Below are positions 1 to 5,377 of a stretch of DNA of 5,464 bases, in pieces. Source of the DNA: Thermoplasmata archaeon (GTDB taxonomy: Archaea; Thermoplasmatota; Thermoplasmata; Thermoplasmatales; Thermoplasmataceae); assembly GCA_021793945.1 (NCBI GenBank), contig JAJYRT010000125.1:1-5464 (forward strand), read 5' to 3'. Position 1 is the first letter of the stretch, and each line of letters starts with the position of its first letter. A program made the translations under genes and the position numbers. Below the pieces are notes generated by a model. The model worked only from the letters and a program-made list of their open reading frames with translations, was not told the DNA's origin and searched no databases.

Positions 1-1
1 C

Positions 2-61
2 ACAATGGTGCTGGCTCTTCGATCAATTGAAAGGATGCAGAACAAAGTTGATGCGGTTTGA
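2..61 (+). CDS. Possible C-terminal end of an unidentified protein (partial)
   Basis: Reading from base 2, the plus strand is open for 19 codons (TMVLALRSIERMQNKVDAV) and stops at TGA 59-61. The residue mix, with hydrophobic and charged positions alternating as in an amphipathic helix, would suit the tail of a real protein. The arrangement would also make sense: this gene would converge on taw1, with the gap between them holding a palindrome and T-tract. I do not recognise the family. The stretch is too short to exclude chance, since the minus strand is also open here for about 28 codons although it lacks a start. The upstream sequence would settle it. Confidence 0.3.
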   Translation, partial: TMVLALRSIERMQNKVDAV

Positions 62-152
62 CAACCAAACTTAAAACAAAAGGAAGCAGCCTACCTTGTG
101 ATTCGAGGCAAATAAATTGTAAAAGGTCTCAACGAACTTATCTGCAATTAGT

Positions 153-178
153 TCAAAAACAATGTTTTTAAACATTTG
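153..178 (-). terminator. Palindrome plus T-tract, likely taw1 terminator
   Basis: The 16-bp sequence at 161-176 is a perfect inverted repeat (arms AATGTTT and AAACATT around two bases). Read on the minus strand, it is followed by GTTTTTG. It lies 34-57 bp past the taw1 stop codon. Archaeal transcription usually ends in T-rich tracts, with or without a stem, so this fits the end of the taw1 transcript. Because the palindrome is symmetric it could also lie at the end of a converging plus-strand transcript. The stem is all A/T apart from one G-C pair, so pairing would be weak; the T-tract is the stronger evidence. Confidence 0.45.
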
Positions 179-209
179 TCAGGGTGATTTTAGAGAGACT
201 TCGTGTTGC

Positions 210-1184
210 TTATGCAACTGAAATCATTTTCTTGTCCCCCGCTTTGAAAATCTCGTCAAAGTCTATTTTTGCAGTTGACGGATCCTTGCTGATTAGGGCG
301 ACCCTGCTGTCTCTCCTGTCAGCGGTGAACTGGTACCCTATCTTTCCTGCCAGCGCATTAGAAAATTCAAGTATAGAGTCATGTGATGGCATATTATCCA
401 TTGTCAGCTTTGTTATGGACTGCCCCACGTGAACGTATCCCTTGCATTCTATGAAATCAGGGTCGGCCTTGGTGTCGAGGGCCGCATACTCATCCAGATA
501 CGGCATGTTAACGTCTTTCACAAGCGTGTGCCTCAGAACGATTCTGGTATCAAGGGATGGTAACAGTTCAAGAGTTCTGTTGAAATTTTCCCAGGCATTT
601 CCCAGGGCAGGATTCAGTACATCATTGAAGATCTGCTTAGTAGGTCCGGCAACCGTCACATAAAGCTGCGTAGGAAGTGGATCCAGCTTTTCAAGCACCA
701 TTGGAAGCGTCCCGTTTGTTACAAGAAAAGTTGTCATGCCACGCTTTTTCGCAAGGGCGATAAATTCCCCAAGCCTCGAATACAATGTTGGTTCTCCCGT
801 GAGTGAAATTGCGATATGCTTGGGGTTCTCTGCCTCCTCCCACCTCTCCTTTGTAACCTTGGCATTTCCCTTGAACCCTGAAAGCAACTTCCTGTGGGCC
901 TTTATACTCTCCTCAAGTATCAGTTCTGGATCGTCCTCATCGGAAATGTGCATACTGTCGAAACCCTGGAATCTCCAGCAGAAAGTGCAATTTTCTGTGC
1001 ACGAGTTAAGCGCAGGAGTCATCTGCACGCATTGGTGTGACCGTATGCCATAAAAGGTTCCCTTATAACAGCCTTCCTCGCCTGAAAGCTCCTTCTTGGT
1101 CCAGTGGCATACCTTAACGGCTGAATGTTTTCCAACTAGACCGTAATGTTGCTTCCTGTATACGCTGGCATACTTGTTTTCCAC
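210..1184 (-). CDS. taw1: Taw1, tRNA 4-demethylwyosine synthase (radical SAM)
   Basis: Taw1 (TYW1 in eukaryotes) builds the tricyclic base 4-demethylwyosine (imG-14) on tRNA-Phe by condensing two carbons of pyruvate with N1-methylguanosine at position 37; this supports reading-frame maintenance. The 324-residue length is usual for the archaeal enzyme. The radical-SAM cluster motif Cx3Cx2C is Cys62, Cys66 and Cys69 (CTENCTFCWR). Cys26, Cys39 and Cys52 match the ligands of the second [4Fe-4S] cluster, and Lys41 sits where, as I recall, the pyruvate-binding lysine lies. Other family signatures are KHSAVKVCHW (19-28), SLTGEPTLY (127-135, SAM-binding region), FLVTNGT (153-159) and ECKGYVHVG (246-254). 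No flavodoxin domain is present, as expected in archaea. The start is GTG: QHYG..GKHSAVK begins only about 12 residues in, and a TATA-like box lies 20-27 bp upstream. The substrate methylase (Trm5) and later enzymes (Taw2, Taw3) are not in this window. Confidence 0.96.
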   Translation of the reverse strand: MENKYASVYRKQHYGLVGKHSAVKVCHWTKKELSGEEGCYKGTFYGIRSHQCVQMTPALNSCTENCTFCWRFQGFDSMHISDEDDPELILEESIKAHRKLLSGFKGNAKVTKERWEEAENPKHIAISLTGEPTLYSRLGEFIALAKKRGMTTFLVTNGTLPMVLEKLDPLPTQLYVTVAGPTKQIFNDVLNPALGNAWENFNRTLELLPSLDTRIVLRHTLVKDVNMPYLDEYAALDTKADPDFIECKGYVHVGQSITKLTMDNMPSHDSILEFSNALAGKIGYQFTADRRDSRVALISKDPSTAKIDFDEIFKAGDKKMISVA

Positions 1185-1191
1185 GATTCAA

Positions 1192-1215
1192 TAAATATAA
1201 GCGATATTTAACTAT
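1192..1215 (-). promoter_or_regulatory. Candidate taw1 promoter
   Basis: On the minus strand, TTAAATAT occupies positions -27 to -20 relative to the GTG (bases 1211-1204), preceded by the A-rich TAAAAATAG that could serve as a BRE. A second AT run (TTATATTTA) lies at -16 to -8. The first spacing would put initiation at or next to the GTG, giving a leaderless message. There is no Shine-Dalgarno-like sequence before the GTG. The assignment is by pattern and spacing only, in a region that is AT-rich overall. Confidence 0.5.
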
Positions 1216-1243
1216 TTTTAAATTATTTTCGCTGCAAATTAGG

Positions 1244-1269
1244 GAAGATATTCTGGGAGCATCTTCTCA
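1244..1269 (-). terminator. Small inverted repeat just after the flavoprotein stop
   Basis: GAAGAT (1244-1249) and ATCTTC (1261-1266) form a 6-bp stem with an 11-base loop, starting directly after the TGA stop (1267-1269). It could mark the 3' end of the flavoprotein transcript. No strong T-tract follows until the AT-rich taw1 promoter, so the terminator call is weak. Confidence 0.25.
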
Positions 1270-2577
1270 CATTCTCTTTGCCACGCTTGCAGCAACTATG
1301 ATTGGGTCCCACACGGGATCAAATGGCGGTGAATAGCCTATGTCATCGAAGAACAGGTCATCCAGCGTAAACCCTGCCTGTATGGCCGTAGCAAGAACAT
1401 TGAGTCTCCACGCGCCGTTGTCCTTGGATATGACCTGTGCCCCAAGTAGCCTGCTTGAGTTTTTGTCATACACTATCTTGATCCATGCCTCACTCCCACC
1501 GGGGTAATATTTTGCCCTGCTGTGTGCTTTTATATACGTTGATGACCACTGGTAACCATTCCTTGTCGCATCTTTCTCGCTGAGGCCGCATAAGCCGATC
1601 TCAAAATCAAGTATCTTCACCAGTGTCGTTCCAATCGATCCAGGAAACTGAGTTTCAACTCCACCTATGTTAGACCCAACAACTCTTCCCATCTTGTTGG
1701 ATACCTGCGCAAGCGGAAACCAACCGGGCTTTCCAGTGACAAGGTTGGTTGCCTCTGCGACATCCCCGGCGGCGTAGATGTCGGGATCTGAGGTTCGAAG
1801 CATCTTATCAGTGCTTATCAGGCCTTTATCTGAAACCCTGATCCCTGACTCCGAGGCAATTTCGCTGTTTGGAACAATGCCGGTAGCGAAAATAACAAGG
1901 TCGGACTGGTGTTTTCCGTGGCTTGTTGTCACTGTAAAACCGCCGTCAACCTTTTTCACTTCCTGTACAGTTGAATCGAATTCAAAATTGAAATTACCCG
2001 ATATTGCCTTGAGAAAGTCTGCCCCAATGTCATCATCCAGCACCTGCAGGGGGCGACTGTGCTTTGATATGATCCTTACCAGTATGCCTCTTTTCTGTAT
2101 AGAGTCCGCAATCTCCATCCCAAGTATGCTGTCCCCGATTACTGTCACTCTCCCTGCTCCGGCAACCCGATCATGAACCTCAATGCCGCTCTCAAGCGAT
2201 CTTATGGCCAGCGCTCCGGATCCGGCAAATTCCGGAGGAATTCTTGGTCTGGCTCCGGTAGCAATGAGCAGCTTGTCATATTCGAGTGATGTCCCATCGG
2301 AAAGGGTCACTCTCTTCGCTTTTCTATCTATTTTGGTTACTGCTTTGCCAGTAATCACGTTAATTCCTCGCTTCTCCGTGAATTCGCTAAGTGGGTAGTG
2401 GATGAGGTCATTGCTGTCCTTCACCATACCTTCGATGTAATACGGAATGCCGCACTCAGCATAAGACACAAAGGAACCGCCTTCGACAACAGTTGCTGAA
2501 ATGTTCCTGTCAAGTCTCTTAGCCTTGGATACGGCAGCCATGCCAGCTGCGCCTCCGCCTATAACCAGAAATTTCAT
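1267..2577 (-). CDS. CoA-disulfide reductase / NAD(P)H oxidase-type FAD flavoprotein
   Basis: This is a cytoplasmic enzyme of the pyridine nucleotide-disulfide oxidoreductase family, single-cysteine branch, which uses NAD(P)H to reduce CoA disulfide and, in some archaea, O2, polysulfide or sulfur. Its 436 residues are normal for the branch. An FAD-binding GGGAAGMAA lies at 7-15. The redox-active Cys42 sits in SYAECGIPYYIEG (38-50). ATGARPRIP is at 106-114, the NAD(P) fold begins at about 143, ATGIVPNSE is at 231-239, and the second FAD motif IYAAGDVAE is at 267-275. The C-terminal dimerisation domain runs from about 310 and contains YYPGG (357-361) and YSPPFDPVWDPI (415-426). Tyrosines in both motifs match those used in catalysis by characterised CoA-disulfide reductases. 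The glycine motif of the NAD(P) fold is altered (Ser150). The ATG start fits because the GGG motif begins at residue 7. The exact electron acceptor cannot be read from sequence. It stands 88 bp after the thermosome gene with its own TATA-like box. Confidence 0.88.
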   Translation of the reverse strand: MKFLVIGGGAAGMAAVSKAKRLDRNISATVVEGGSFVSYAECGIPYYIEGMVKDSNDLIHYPLSEFTEKRGINVITGKAVTKIDRKAKRVTLSDGTSLEYDKLLIATGARPRIPPEFAGSGALAIRSLESGIEVHDRVAGAGRVTVIGDSILGMEIADSIQKRGILVRIISKHSRPLQVLDDDIGADFLKAISGNFNFEFDSTVQEVKKVDGGFTVTTSHGKHQSDLVIFATGIVPNSEIASESGIRVSDKGLISTDKMLRTSDPDIYAAGDVAEATNLVTGKPGWFPLAQVSNKMGRVVGSNIGGVETQFPGSIGTTLVKILDFEIGLCGLSEKDATRNGYQWSSTYIKAHSRAKYYPGGSEAWIKIVYDKNSSRLLGAQVISKDNGAWRLNVLATAIQAGFTLDDLFFDDIGYSPPFDPVWDPIIVAASVAKRM

Positions 2578-2593
2578 GGATTGGAATAAAACG

Positions 2594-2607
2594 AGAAATA
2601 ATTAATG
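2594..2607 (-). promoter_or_regulatory. Candidate flavoprotein promoter
   Basis: TTAATTATTT (bases 2605-2596 on the minus strand) covers -28 to -19 from the ATG. This is the distance expected for a TATA box that drives a leaderless or nearly leaderless transcript. No ribosome binding site is visible before the ATG. The box is a loose match to the archaeal consensus. Confidence 0.45.
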
Positions 2608-2620
2608 TTGTGAAAGTGAT

Positions 2621-2640
2621 TGAAAATTACTGAAAAAATT
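2621..2640 (-). terminator. T-tract after the thermosome gene
   Basis: Reading the minus strand, AATTTTTTCA (2640-2631) followed by ATTTTCA (2627-2621) begins 25 bp after the thermosome TAA stop. Two consecutive T-runs fit the T-rich intrinsic terminators of archaea and would separate the thermosome transcript from the flavoprotein gene. No good stem is seen, only short C and G runs (2641-2659) that could pair weakly. Confidence 0.4.
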
Positions 2641-2665
2641 CCCAGGAAAAGACCAAGGGTAAACC

Positions 2666-4285
2666 TTAGTCTTCGCCGCCTCCGGGTGGCGTTGGAGGAG
2701 CAGATCCGCCCTTTGACTTGGTGGCAATGACATCGTCTATCCTGAGTATCATTACGCTTGCTTCTGTGGCAGACTCAATCGCCTGTTTTCCTACCCTGAT
2801 CGGCTCGATGACTCCGGCCTTTTCCATGTCTTCCACTTCTCCAGTGAAGACGTTGATGCCGTATGTCTTCTTCCCCTCTGCATGCTTGCTTCTGATTTTT
2901 ATCAGGACGTCAATCGGGTCAAGGCCAGCGTTTTCTGAAAGTGCCCGGGGGATCTCCTCAAGCGCATTTGCAAACTTCTCAATTGCGAGCTGCTGTCTTC
3001 CGCCAACTTTGGAGGCATATTCCCTCAGCCTGTACGATATCTCTGCCGCTGACGATCCTCCACCAGTGACATACGCTCCGTCCTCAACCGCAACTGCAAC
3101 TACGTGCAGTGAATCTGTCAGTGATCTTTCTATTTCATCAACAACATGATCTGTTCCACCCCTGACAAGTATGCTGACTGCCTTGGGGTTGCTGCATCCA
3201 GTCACAAATGTGAGATAGTCATCTCCAATTTTCCTCTGCTCGACAAGTTCAGCCTTTCCGAGATCGGACTCGTTGAGCTCATCTATGGAGGAAGCTATGG
3301 ATGCACCGGTTGCCTTTGCCAGCTTTTCAACATCGCTCTTCTTTACCCTTCTTACGGCGTAAATGCCCTCCTTTGAGAGGTAATGCTGAGCAAGATCGTC
3401 AATGCCCTTCTGGGTAATCAGGACGTTTGCACCGGTTGCCTTTACCTTCTGAACCATTTCTTTCAGGAGATCTTCTTCCTGCGACAGGAATTTCTGTATC
3501 ATTGATGGGTCATCAATCCTGATATTGGTGTCGAATTCGGGCTTCTTTATCTCGAGAGCTGCGTTCATAAGTGCAATTTTTGCGTTCTTCACGAAGTCTG
3601 GCATTCCTGGGTGGACTTTCTCCTTGTCAACGATGATTCCATCAATCAGTTCTGTAGCATCGATGTCCTCGCCCTGCTTCTTTACCATCTGTATGTTGTC
3701 GAAATCAACGGTTGTCTTCCCATTCTGTGTTTCCGCAACCTTGTGAACAGCCTCGTATGATATTTCATCAAGAATTTCTTTGCTGCCTGAAGCGCTCTTG
3801 CTGCTCAGGGATGTTCCAGCCATCTTCATGAGAAGCTTCTTGTCATCTGGTTTTACTGGTTTTGAAGCCGCCTGCAGAATCTTCTGAGCCTCTGCAGCTG
3901 CCATCCTGTAACCCTCTGCAATAACGGTTGGATGGACATTCTGGCTGATCAGTGCCTCCGCTTCCTCAAGCAGTGCTCCTGCAATGACCACGGCAGTGGT
4001 TGTCCCGTCTCCAACATAGCTGTCCTGTGTCTTTGAAACTTCCACCATCATCTTCGCTGCTGGGTGCTCAACATCCATCTCCTTGAGAATAGTCACGCCA
4101 TCATTGGTGATGACAATGTCTCCAAGAGAATCAACAAGCATCTTGTCCATTCCCCTTGGGCCAAGGGTCGTTCTTACTGAGTGAGCAATGCTCTTCGCAG
4201 CTTCAATGTTATTTTGCATGGCATCCTTTCCGGATTCCCTCTTTGTACCTTCTCTTAATATAAATATTGGTTGTCCGCCTATCAT
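2666..4285 (-). CDS. thsB: Thermosome subunit, beta type (group II chaperonin)
   Basis: This is a subunit of the archaeal cytosolic chaperonin, a double-ring ATP-driven folding machine with a built-in lid. Its 539 residues are the usual length. The equatorial ATPase domain spans about 1-143 and 402-520, with [10 protein letters not shown] (41-50), TNDGVTIL (60-67) and GDGTTT (92-97). Intermediate segments include the catalytic Asp391 in ERSLTDSL (386-393). The apical domain is about 214-366, with its helical protrusion near 245-280. GGG (408-410) and the IESATEA and ILRIDDVI motifs (503-521) close the fold, followed by a Gly/Pro-rich tail ending GGGED. The start [10 protein letters not shown], the block at 41-89 and [11 protein letters not shown] match my memory of the Thermoplasma beta subunit better than alpha; such organisms normally have both, and alpha is not here. 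The ATG is placed exactly as in that homologue, about 10 bp after the predicted transcription start. All ATPase residues I checked are present. Confidence 0.97.
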   Translation of the reverse strand: MIGGQPIFILREGTKRESGKDAMQNNIEAAKSIAHSVRTTLGPRGMDKMLVDSLGDIVITNDGVTILKEMDVEHPAAKMMVEVSKTQDSYVGDGTTTAVVIAGALLEEAEALISQNVHPTVIAEGYRMAAAEAQKILQAASKPVKPDDKKLLMKMAGTSLSSKSASGSKEILDEISYEAVHKVAETQNGKTTVDFDNIQMVKKQGEDIDATELIDGIIVDKEKVHPGMPDFVKNAKIALMNAALEIKKPEFDTNIRIDDPSMIQKFLSQEEDLLKEMVQKVKATGANVLITQKGIDDLAQHYLSKEGIYAVRRVKKSDVEKLAKATGASIASSIDELNESDLGKAELVEQRKIGDDYLTFVTGCSNPKAVSILVRGGTDHVVDEIERSLTDSLHVVAVAVEDGAYVTGGGSSAAEISYRLREYASKVGGRQQLAIEKFANALEEIPRALSENAGLDPIDVLIKIRSKHAEGKKTYGINVFTGEVEDMEKAGVIEPIRVGKQAIESATEASVMILRIDDVIATKSKGGSAPPTPPGGGED

Positions 4286-4508
4286 TATGATCCCAGATAA
4301 GTAAAAATAAACTTCTATATAAGTATTTCTAATTCAGGTTCTGTGGGTGTCAATAGTGCAATATGGCAATCGGTGGGACTTTTTTTGAGAAAGGAAAACT
4401 GAACATGGTCTCCGGGTGATGTCATCTCTTCACGATCCCCTTTGATAGCATCCCGAATGAACGTATATAGGAAATCCGGTTGTTCGGCAAAGACAGTTCG
4501 GAAACGCC
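4286..4508. other. 223-bp gap between HAD and thermosome genes
   Basis: Besides the thermosome promoter, the gap holds three things. A pyrimidine-rich stretch with T-runs on the minus strand (4401-4387) could end the HAD transcript. A TATA-like CTATATACG on the minus strand (4470-4462) is near-symmetric and could also act on the plus strand. A 36-codon minus-strand ORF (4425-4315) starts with ATG at a fitting distance from that box. A run of seven T on the plus strand (4380-4386) has no plus-strand gene to serve. No tRNA-like or C/D-box RNA structure was convincing. Confidence 0.6.
4315..4329 (-). promoter_or_regulatory. Thermosome promoter (BRE and TATA box)
   Basis: On the minus strand, GAAATA (4329-4324) followed by CTTATATAG (4323-4315) is a near-consensus archaeal BRE plus TATA box, the best in the window. 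It lies 30-38 bp before the ATG, which predicts initiation roughly 8-12 bp upstream and a very short leader. The box sits at the centre of a quasi-palindrome (4311-4324, ACTT and AAGT arms), a possible operator. Chaperonin genes in archaea are commonly heat-induced, but nothing here identifies the regulator. Confidence 0.75.
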
Positions 4509-5156
4509 TTAATGCTTTTTTCCGGAAACCGATTCAAGGAATTCTATCAGCAGATGCGGGTCGTGAATTATCTTATCAGGATGGTAGTATGAAAGGGTCT
4601 CCATGTCACCCGATCCCCAAACGGCGCCAACGGTAATGAGCCCAGCTTCTCTGCCTGCCGTTATGTCGTATGGCTGATCTCCGACAAATATGCACTGGTC
4701 ACCGCTCAGTCCCATTCTTCTTAGAGCCAGGAGGACAGGTTCCGGATCCGGCTTCTGGTACACTGTATCTTCCTGCGCCACTATGAACTCGAAATATCCT
4801 CTCATGCCGGTTAGGTTAAGCATTTTCTCTGCATACTTCCGTTGTGAAGAGGTCACAAGTGCCATCCTGTAATGTTCCGCAGTGAGCCGAAGCATATCTC
4901 TCACTCCTGGAAACGGTGCAACCTCATCTACAATTGTATCAAAACGTTCAGCCCCGACACGGTATATCTCATCGCCATCGTCAGGAAACCATTTTTTCAG
5001 AACTTTCTTTACCGGTCTACCAATAAGTCTTGAGTTTTCATCACCGGTCAGTTTCCTTCCGAGAACTTCTTGAAAGGCGAACTCTGTGGACTTCGTTGAA
5101 AGTGACTCGCTGTCCAGAAGTGTTCCGTCCATGTCAAACAATACGGCTTTTATCAA
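4509..5156 (-). CDS. HAD-superfamily phosphatase (phosphoglycolate phosphatase-like)
   Basis: This 215-residue protein is a probable cytosolic, Mg-dependent phosphohydrolase acting on a small phosphorylated metabolite. All four HAD motifs are present: motif I FDMDGT with nucleophile Asp8 and acid/base Asp10; motif II LVTSS with Thr102; motif III Lys135 in QKPDPEP; motif IV VGDQPYD with Asp160 and Asp164 for the metal. A helical type-1 cap fills about residues 15-83, placing it among the phosphoglycolate phosphatase / beta-phosphoglucomutase-like HADs. Substrate cannot be assigned, and this is not the type-2-cap phosphoglycolate phosphatase described in Thermoplasma. The start is TTG at 5156: an in-frame TGA lies nine bases upstream, motif I begins seven residues in, and no ATG is available before it. 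No Shine-Dalgarno sequence is visible; a 5-bp hairpin (5157-5169) abuts the TTG. The gene is single, with the hydrolase diverging upstream. Confidence 0.9.
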   Translation of the reverse strand: MIKAVLFDMDGTLLDSESLSTKSTEFAFQEVLGRKLTGDENSRLIGRPVKKVLKKWFPDDGDEIYRVGAERFDTIVDEVAPFPGVRDMLRLTAEHYRMALVTSSQRKYAEKMLNLTGMRGYFEFIVAQEDTVYQKPDPEPVLLALRRMGLSGDQCIFVGDQPYDITAGREAGLITVGAVWGSGDMETLSYYHPDKIIHDPHLLIEFLESVSGKKH

Positions 5157-5246
5157 TGATTTTCAATCAAGAATTTGGATGCAGCTATTGAACGTTCTCA
5201 TATTTTGAAAGCGCCTATTTCATGGATAGATGCTTCATTTGGTTAA

Positions 5247-5259
5247 GTGTATATAAGAG
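5247..5259. promoter_or_regulatory. TATA-like box between divergent genes
   Basis: GTGTATATAAGAG contains a strong TATA core that reads well in both directions. On the minus strand (CTTATATAC) it would start a HAD transcript near 5225, leaving a leader of about 70 bases. On the plus strand it would start near 5279, about 100 bases before the hydrolase ATG. Neither spacing suits the leaderless pattern of the other genes, so which gene it serves, if any, is open. A weaker AT run on the minus strand (AAAATATG, 5206-5199) lies closer to the HAD start. Confidence 0.35.
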
Positions 5260-5348
5260 CCATAGACATGAACAGGTCCACACTCGTGACCGGTACCAGT
5301 ATTTCGCCACGGATTCTTTCATCCTTGATGGTCTGAAACCCCAAATAA

Positions 5349-5359
5349 AGATTTATTGT
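5349..5359 (+). promoter_or_regulatory. Candidate promoter of the right-edge hydrolase
   Basis: ATTTATTG (5351-5358) lies 20-27 bp before the ATG at 5378, with A-rich AAATAAAG directly upstream as a possible BRE. The spacing predicts a leaderless or nearly leaderless message, as for taw1 and the flavoprotein gene. It also overlaps a T-rich run on the minus strand. Confidence 0.45.
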
Positions 5360-5377
5360 GGCTGGCAATTACCATGA

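Noticed and set aside
2718..3149. Plus-strand ORF of 143 codons opposite the thermosome gene
   Set aside because: It lies antisense to highly conserved thermosome sequence and is Ser/Thr/Pro-rich, typical of the reverse reading of a real gene. The same applies to the plus-strand ORFs at 184-432, 442-663, 736-1053, 1778-2176, 2183-2398, 3146-3376, 3525-3746, 4690-4872 and 4882-5073.
2666..4285. Thermosome alpha subunit as an alternative call
   Set aside because: The N-terminus [19 protein letters not shown] and [11 protein letters not shown] near the C-terminus fit the beta-type subunit of Thermoplasma as I remember it. The alpha type begins differently (VPILVLKEGTQR-like).
4402..4423. CTGA and GTGATGT motifs resembling D and C boxes of archaeal guide RNAs
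   Set aside because: The order and spacing do not fit a C/D-box sRNA, the C-box has a mismatch, and no terminal stem is present.
4442..4636. Plus-strand ORF of 64 codons across the 3' end of the HAD gene
   Set aside because: Most of it is antisense to the HAD coding region, where motif IV and downstream sequence clearly belong to the minus strand. The product is Arg/Lys-rich without a domain.
5215..5322. Minus-strand ORF of 35 codons starting MKESVAKYWY in the divergent gap
   Set aside because: It is rich in Trp, Cys and Tyr, overlaps the TATA-like box and another ORF on the opposite strand, and has no recognisable domain. Probably chance.
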